Assembly: GCA_964631275.1 (NCBI GenBank)
Contig: CAZVWQ010000027.1
Span: 1 to 19,376 of the forward strand
Source of the DNA: CAZVWQ01 sp964631275
Lineage (GTDB): Bacteria; Patescibacteriota; JACMRA01
Length of the DNA: 19,376 nucleotides
Direction of reading: 5' to 3'
The notes beneath the pieces were generated by a model. It was not told where the DNA came from, searched no databases, and saw only the letters and a program-made list of their open reading frames with translations. This document shows, piece by piece, positions 19,001-19,376 of this stretch; position 1 is the first letter of the stretch, and each line of letters starts with the position of its first letter. Both the position numbers and the translations under genes were made by a program.

Positions 19001-19376
19001 AACAAATCCGTAAGTTCTATCTCTGGAGAAATTGATAGGAAATACGGAGATTTAGGTGGTAGAGCTTCTGGTATTCAAAGTGAAAATGACGAACTCGCAG
19101 CTAGAGCTGGTAGTTTAAATAGAGCCTTAGAGAATGGAGAATACCTAATTAAAAATGTCTACGTACCCACCATCTGGGACTACCAAGGCACAGAAGAAAA
19201 ACTCTTTAACGACATCCTCTCAACTCACATAGCCTTTGCCTCTATCTGTAAAACAGACACAACTTATCCCTATGGATGTAACGATCAACACACCCAAATA
19301 GCTCAAAACTACGATACCTCTGTTTCTCCAAATAGAGCAGGCTTTGCTAAATGGCAAAAAGAAAACACTAGAATCT
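6842..19376 (+). CDS. Giant secreted Rhs/YD-repeat protein (3' partial)
   Basis: A single open frame of 4,178 complete codons that I followed codon by codon to the right edge without a stop; the true end lies outside. Order of parts: export signal 1-67; Asp/Glu-rich linker; degenerate M23 domain about 250-375; thrombospondin type 3 repeats 431-565; DUF6531-like domain about 596-680 (GDPINSSNGNF, then LSRTYNSRDDRWSPFGRGW); YD repeats about 880-2790; three 93-residue domains between 2811 and 3433; dispersed Rhs core about 3743-4020; divergent C-terminal module from 4021. Rhs/YD proteins form a hollow beta-cocoon enclosing a C-terminal toxin or act as adhesins. Here the export signal implies Sec secretion and surface display or release. 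A toxin activity cannot be assigned because the C-terminus is cut. Any immunity gene would be downstream. Confidence 0.93.
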   Translation, partial: MFQTINSETSKSSNQSYKKSNFRVLALKPKYMFNFTQKYFHKFVAFVIIFLSLIQASLIWLSIPALAQEVDLATIEDKVLEDIREAQRIRDLNRNQRQYNFQSDLETQPRDVIPVSEFDSIGQRPEASLDLGVDLSENLGNSSRPNFDSEVDLDLDPEEMLQEAKPRIEEVSLNGGFLDNREFKNSEKTGLKNKLFWAEGGDLVGTDFYAGLKKKEDLKWYDYLNPFRSVNIYADPFLEGFDSGDVHLPWNKGQDWIMTSGYGDFSHSGKNYYLLNFARNGEAATFNQPVRSISHGRVVDFKKTCVNNTFGCNVGWGLFVIIQVSPNKFVEYHHLSQVAVEYPGQEIVRGQEIGRSGDTGVSTASHIQYTWSHKPSSYWGQNPTANWSNYQSRPMPVTQGRNLTINQEPVQDFGGKLYNWFRSYNEEAPFDDDGDGVSNATDNCPEIANPDQTDSNGDGVGDACDIDGDGVEDTFDNCLPPNNWNGFGPEYFYNPDQSDADGNGVGDTCEINCDNPGNAPAEAVDYLCNPDWDEDGVENMDDNCPFNPNTDQLDGNDNGLGDACDPDSKISRFAYNPIGAYYRNMGYDIPIGTVGDPINSSNGNFFHTETDFDLAGPGEGVLEGLESELEVPLSGLNLSRTYNSRDDRWSPFGRGWSSNLLTFLDFYGNETEFQFGVSQPGGSVDLFDREQVCETEDNSDPSCYEFEAAEDSIGTVANLSYVPAFELETSKLDWVDSCPAPKQTEEQASEYLEFIEDTQEFNIPAYTNSPNQTGGGLITFDIETKSGYSDCYHFEYTDKFGNVTYYHWDTATHTDKTNHWKAGLPILTKQRNGEIVYYEFDSGIESENANPQENFVHLKSISNNFSQSLEFAFNNDLLTRVTDNSGRQVIYNYDLDGKLISANKPGPNKPGPNSDSARANYKYGYQTNGLLGVVTDPTGRRVVNNSYDSIGRVNRQLDASGSQFVLNYSGSGKFSAATTSTLRDGTQIQHHYDSEGRLVREVDQLGNSKQYTYNPGSFVKTSVTDKLGRVTSYNYDANDNPTRIALPDGTVTTNTFNEYSQLTSQNQAGRITSLAYDGPRLTVKNYPEGSNFTFTWETQNLAELNLKPLTDEQNEVLPETLKPSEAELGNLGEFYRLRGFRNPNLRNYVYTYNSQNFVDRAFSPDGSSVQYGYDAIGGQTSRRSALGGLTRVGYDGQGNVISLANSKGGVTRYEYLSNGLLSAKVEPSGLVSTYQYNLNKKLVEAKECLNATSVLNCNSKTATKIYDNQNPLGIEYTSLNISTQDWATSNVANQEVYTTNFSYDKEDRLISTTDKEGKTISYALDQKGRRIVENLPDGSTIVRNYDNEDNLVYMRDEVGVETRYAFDPLNRVIEITRPDGLTQSLSYDNFGNIVSLSDFDGSNQNFTYDSQDNLLTSQDKLGRVTTYSYDLNNNLVREIDPLGYQTRYQYNLRDQVSHIFYPNNLKESLWYNSANQVVSKISYNSSTNQVLRDERYGYDIAGNLTTYTNPLGGRTNYVYDSSFRRISETRVAASGNVFEPVEYTYDALDRLIKVTDEEGYTQEFIYSPDSQLVATKGQDGNFSYRHYDYRDNLIKLTNPENHDQFYSYNPDRTLACSTTFKSYSPEFRQIGLDPENTSNKGLDDPSYDFEHTLVTNNLSVLQGRETSCYNYDSLKRITSTTDALGQVTNFGYDANNNLTQVTNPKDQVTRFNYDAENNLVSLTDSGDFETSFAYNANNQLIKTINSKGQETGFVYDPVGNLTTTISPRFDTGKTLSVDQLLSVYPAGGNQSLDFGDLRSQNYTIEENKFDPTSNLVKSIDPNGQSLKYQYNLAGQRTKLTDASNQVTIYEYDSLLRQVKVQLPTGDSILRGYNDRDLLDLKINQYGGETRYSYNGRGLVTTETTPLGNQIQNTYDSRGLLINVSDSISRNKEINSPGSTGLEASEFLREYSYDENGNLASEVDSLGFQTSYRHDPLGRVIQIITDNLNESGLNDYQFASAQPVTANSRTSQSFVYDPIGNLLMTTDQNAEITEYSYNNQNNLTKIKLPNEAITRYELDSLGNVLKTIDLLNRETQVSLDGQNRVIQVTNPAGGQNQFSYDLAGNLVEIKDPKENLTTYEYTKNQTYQVSRVIDPLEYTEEFSYDGLERLVSYSDKNNQVYKYNYNDSGRRYTENLPEGVTRNQNLNASGQEVASTQGNGATYNLVRDSRGRLIKTQNPDGGVTQSMYNPENQITQTTLPEGGQKTYVYGPQGELLRNSLPDRENYYYQYDSKLRLTAEILPTTKEGVNLTDVSGNQGETLARNLNNYDVVDNLVQTKDVFDKATSYTYDLANNQLSSTDSLGQTTKYAYDSLDNLVEVRDPLDNLTRYAYDANSNLMATTDARGNQIKFGFNARDELVTREDQLGRLSQYFYDGNGNEINLIKPNGNVRVQTFDGLNRLASRQYQTEDEQIQSPGTFQFGYDKLNNLVIAEQTNDKGNQINYDFAYDQMGRLTSQKLRADGLAGTQAGSSYRYDKNSNIIEEITGGLNGNSIDPLQRHTYNYSDGNKVQRVLDTNLVDNQNQSSLGLVYDRAGQLQQRTSSGEVFDTYSYDLKGRITSSIHPGTRDTHKKEQKTGFKDRVYDALDRVSSQVNYTNGEESFVYDPLSRITKYTSPRSEQNFSYDSVGNRTGTTGWIESIIQNPGNRTFKDRQNINTKNSYNQANELISSSNLQGVVEYFYDPNGNQIKTTLNNVTTSETEYNGENQPLWNFDYSGYPAHNQNSEGGFEDSRGKETTRISYYNYDFLHRQVGNLTFMADLAPESNPEDPTGPIRPVFEGLNKQEDGTYLARFGYKNENKFEVTIEIGDNNRFHPEPWGRNQAEVFQPGRQNNVFQVPMECGQTIVWTLTSPNGSRRTATATTPRCQVSSINDQVSSEGESSGGFIPPSNSEQESEGGETINKEQVGENSSFSETGAEAETEAGYANQMPNEDTEQEASQESVENEYQNSDENADLTPEEIADEEFLQEMEAREEAIRNGEEVEPEVLDISSGPETDLYNDPEALNNYLDEQNNLVDEPVSLTKADIYYQVELYNQTLLNGSLSSELKEAASQNILARLRGETQVSSIKSQVSSGESLGKNSPPSEGWQPQADGVVNGNGNTIEQIPNYTNSLAWILRNQVTEVGDSLANFVGPVKTVASEATKPIRVVYEGREDLGNDRYLAKFGYLNENDFEVEIPVGQNNKFHPTPQDRGQVTTFQPGRHNNVFQVEVSCGMNLVWTIESPNGSRRTATAGMPDCQGSSEPSSSSSSQESSSSSESSQGSESSSSSESSESSESSESSESSSSSQSSEGGDKEESPELGPVRIVFEGLVPVDQFNYEAKFGYKNENEELVNIEVGDNNKFNLDPIDQGQTIDFESGRHWDVFRVTIECDQTIVWTVTGPDGSTRTATATAPECEGEKIEVQDYELAQLQENQYEFLVGSELNKDSNLWNPKESQLHTQILDALGYSQASLNTTMYRQFTHDPLTQNFGKYTQTPLLPMSYRRTSYEVELPIGVVNQVSSINDQVLSENESSGGFIPPSSKEQLPDQNSEILSPLFIESVPIESFLEQEGIDLTKTPETLNNLTLPTSKSLNSVSTQINVWTDYNGSITSDPMQMGMGSPNRRLLASSHYAARFDYAQSPEYADILPDNQLYDIEELNQKETHKWEDFKPEIVDDLTIGQRDLPTDNFSLIQKLDDAEFVGYRLGCSEGVDDCGKRVVNNGYNYHTDHQNTLHAVTTPREEGFVNVLGGEVLPTELEQKKAPAGQVIMTQAFDPFGQNTDHRFYKHNVKQLVPENNKNSQVAQEVDDLGNQLFPADGYVDIAPKYLDNCQLTTPSRGRCKNLNPFNYQPPTFSYSGARDEGQITKLDNYFLEAHLIGENQPNFIKPLIRDQVTNRITRIDKNNDDIDFPQNHTSIRPYQTNTPGNTADTHNLNYGRREYNPDNGTFRAVDPVVSGYEYGSSEIMGRSQQIGLSHSSQSNTSTQPYTLAGNNPTGVKDWDGYVCMFGMGWSCGAQQAAHQTIQDNNIYSGQIQTNNKSVSSISGEIDRKYGDLGGRASGIQSENDELAARAGSLNRALENGEYLIKNVYVPTIWDYQGTEEKLFNDILSTHIAFASICKTDTTYPYGCNDQHTQIAQNYDTSVSPNRAGFAKWQKENTRI
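7589..7966 (+). other. Degenerate M23 (LytM-like) peptidase domain
   Basis: About residues 250-375. The pattern SGYGDFSHSG, then VRSISHGRVVDF, then EYHHLSQV, GQEIVRGQEIGRSGDTG and STASHIQY follows the M23 fold (GxHxGxD, VxAxxxGxV, YxHLS, GQxVxxGQxIGxxGxTG, SxxxHxHxE). Two zinc-ligand positions differ: the HxxxD motif is H267xxxN271, and the HxH motif is H366-I-Q368. The catalytic-type His of YxHL (H333 or H334) is kept. A functional peptidase is therefore unlikely; peptidoglycan binding is a possible residual role. Confidence 0.72.
8132..8536 (+). other. Thrombospondin type 3 calcium-binding repeats
   Basis: Residues about 431-565 hold repeats of the form DxDGDGVxNxxDNCP and NPDQxDxNGDGVGDxCD: DDDGDGVSNATDNCP, NPDQTDSNGDGVGDACD, DIDGDGVEDTFDNC, DEDGVENMDDNCPFNPNTD and GNDNGLGDACDPD. 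The Asp/Asn ligands and paired Cys are well kept, with one insertion (about 478-530). In this family the repeats bind calcium and form a stiff spacer, here between the M23-like domain and the Rhs shell, and act outside the cell. Confidence 0.88.
9480..15200 (+). other. YD-repeat array forming the Rhs shell
   Basis: Residues about 880-2790 contain dozens of imperfect units of about 20-22 residues of the form YxYDxxNNLxxxTDxxGxxT, for example FSYDKEDRLISTTDKEGKTI, FAYNANNQLIKTINSKGQ and YAYDSLDNLVEVRDPLDN. In solved Rhs/Tc proteins such arrays wind into a hollow beta-barrel cocoon. The array is longer than in typical Rhs proteins of about 1,500 residues. A small Pro-rich tandem duplication (NKPGP twice, 9548-9577) lies near its start. 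The segment before it (8900-9230) contains several cysteines and does not look like YD repeats. Confidence 0.9.
15272..15550 (+). other. 93-residue repeat domain, copy 1
   Basis: Residues 2811-2903. Key positions shared by all three copies: PV.EG near the start, FGYKNEN, GDNNRFHPEP, FQPGRQNNVFQV, MECGQTIVWT, SPNGSRRTATA, and a final Cys. The two cysteines per copy probably form a disulfide. The predicted fold is an all-beta sandwich. I recall similar modules in other exported bacterial proteins but cannot give a family name with confidence. Confidence 0.75.
15551..15630 (+). repeat. In-frame repeat cassette A (7-bp units plus hairpin)
   Basis: Five 7-bp units (15551-15585) of the form CAAGTNT, then 13 bp, then the perfect hairpin GGAGGGTTTATCCCTCC (15599-15615). 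The 80-bp block is about 89% identical to 17447-17526. It is translated as a linker beginning QVSSINDQVSSEGESS directly after domain copy 1. Confidence 0.88.
15671..15722 (+). repeat. Degenerate relative of the palindromic tail
   Basis: The stretch from GGTGAAAATTC to GAGGCGGGG can be aligned with the palindromic part of the cassette at 16186-16238 (GGTAAAAATTC to GACGGGGTGG), sharing its start, the GGGTGxC(A)GC centre and the G-rich end, but with its stems broken. It looks like an eroded copy in the acidic linker. Confidence 0.4.
16142..16238 (+). repeat. In-frame repeat cassette B (7-bp units plus REP-like palindromes)
   Basis: Five 7-bp units (16142-16176), then 20 bp, then the hairpin CCCCTC-CATCA-GAGGGG (16197-16213), followed at once by a second small palindrome CAGCC-GCA-GGCTG (16217-16229) and GACGGGGTGG. 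It is translated as a Pro/Gly/Trp-containing linker (SPPSEGWQPQADGVVN). Its GC content stands out from the gene around it. The sequence resembles dispersed palindromic repeats I recall from CPR and other genomes. Confidence 0.8.
16388..16666 (+). other. 93-residue repeat domain, copy 2
   Basis: Residues 3183-3275. Shows FGYLNEND, GQNNKFHPTPQDRGQ, FQPGRHNNVFQV, VSCGMNLVWT, SPNGSRRTATA and final C3275. It is the closest of the three to the form I recall from other secreted proteins (PxDRGQ, FxPGRxxNVFxV). It precedes the Ser-rich linker. Confidence 0.75.
16667..16834 (+). other. Ser/Glu-rich low-complexity linker
   Basis: Residues about 3276-3331 are mostly Ser with Glu and Gln (runs of SSES and SSSSS). 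The DNA is built of mixed AGT, AGC, TCT and TCA serine codons, so it is not a simple nucleotide tandem repeat. Such linkers are flexible spacers between extracellular domains, often glycosylated. Confidence 0.85.
16862..17140 (+). other. 93-residue repeat domain, copy 3
   Basis: Residues 3341-3433. Shows FGYKNENEE, GDNNKFNLDP, FESGRHWDVFRV, IECDQTIVWTV, GPDGSTRTATA and final C3433. The most diverged copy: PGR is SGR and NVF is DVF. Identical length to the other two suggests duplication of an entire folding unit. Confidence 0.75.
17447..17526 (+). repeat. In-frame repeat cassette C (7-bp units plus hairpin)
   Basis: Five 7-bp units (17447-17481), 13 bp, and the same 17-base hairpin as cassette A (17495-17511). 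Nine differences from cassette A over 80 bp, no gaps. It is translated in the same frame as cassette A (QVSSINDQVLSENESSGGFI) and sits between two unrelated segments of the C-terminal third. Confidence 0.88.
18068..18901 (+). other. Dispersed Rhs core
   Basis: Residues about 3743-4020 contain the usual end-of-shell landmarks in order: YHTDHQNTLHAVT (from 3743, canonical YHTDHLGSTRAVTD), AFDPFGQ (DPFG from 3792), FSYSGARDEG (from 3871), LNYGRREYNPDNGTFRAVDP (to 3970; canonical LYYxRARYYDPxxGRFxSxDP) and YTLAGNNPTGVKDWDG (to about 4019; canonical YxYxxNNPxxxxDPxG). Insertions of 30-80 residues separate them. In characterised Rhs proteins this core plugs the shell and self-cleaves to free the C-terminal toxin. 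Confidence 0.85.
18902..19376 (+). other. C-terminal variable module (partial)
   Basis: Residues 4021 to at least 4178, following the core. It begins with a Cys-containing, Gly-rich stretch (VCMFGMGWSCGAQQAAHQ), then a probable amphipathic helix or short coiled coil (about 4057-4100), then a segment with two cysteines (ICKTDTTYPYGCND). This is the position of the toxin tip in polymorphic toxins, but I recognise no nuclease, deaminase or other effector motif, and the end is missing. Confidence 0.5.

Noticed and set aside
6842..19376. Recoded TGA (as in Gracilibacteria or SR1)
   Set aside because: No in-frame TGA occurs in 4,178 codons, and TGA serves as the stop of the protease gene.

Overview
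The window looks like accessory chromosome of a small-genome, AT-rich bacterium. The Candidate Phyla Radiation (Patescibacteria) fits best, judging by codon use dominated by A/T-ending codons and AGA, very short or absent ribosome-binding sites, a giant secreted repeat protein, and worn transposase scraps. This lineage call is an inference. The standard code appears to apply: one frame runs 4,178 codons without a TGA, TAA or TAG.

Left part (1-5193), nearly all genes on the minus strand. A CPBP-type intramembrane protease (75-743) abuts a chimeric, dead transposase fragment (744-1200): an IS256/Mutator-like N-terminus fused to an IS481/IS3-like integrase core piece, with a probable IS256-type end at 1238-1261. 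Next, read right to left, comes a tight operon: a MarR-type regulator (2759-3181), an NAD(P)-binding reductase-like protein (2122-2757) and an NmrA-like protein (1278-2117). It is driven by a near-consensus promoter whose -10 and spacer form a perfect 18-bp palindrome. An unrecognised, possibly 5'-damaged ORF follows (3321-3776), then a VapBC-like toxin-antitoxin pair (4208-4859). A second copy of the integrase-core fragment lies at 4967-5071. The two integrase scraps share a 105-bp direct repeat (749-853 and 4967-5071) that brackets the operon and the TA pair.

Right part (5194-19376), all plus strand. A membrane-anchored PEGA plus beta-propeller-like protein (5194-6660) precedes one uninterrupted open frame from 6842 to the right edge (at least 4,178 residues, 3' end outside the window). 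This is a giant Rhs/YD-repeat protein. In order it has an N-terminal export signal, a degenerate M23 (LytM-like) domain, thrombospondin type 3 calcium-binding repeats, a DUF6531-like Rhs entry domain, about 1,900 residues of YD repeats, three copies of a 93-residue Cys-paired domain separated by acidic and Ser-rich linkers, a dispersed Rhs core, and the start of a divergent C-terminal module. It is most likely a cell-surface or released polymorphic toxin or adhesin.

The most unusual finding is at the DNA level. Three repeat cassettes sit in-frame inside the giant gene. Each has five units of a 7-bp CAAGTNT-like repeat followed by a short G/C hairpin, and one also carries a longer REP-like palindromic tail. 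They look like dispersed repeats that have been absorbed into coding sequence as inter-domain linkers.
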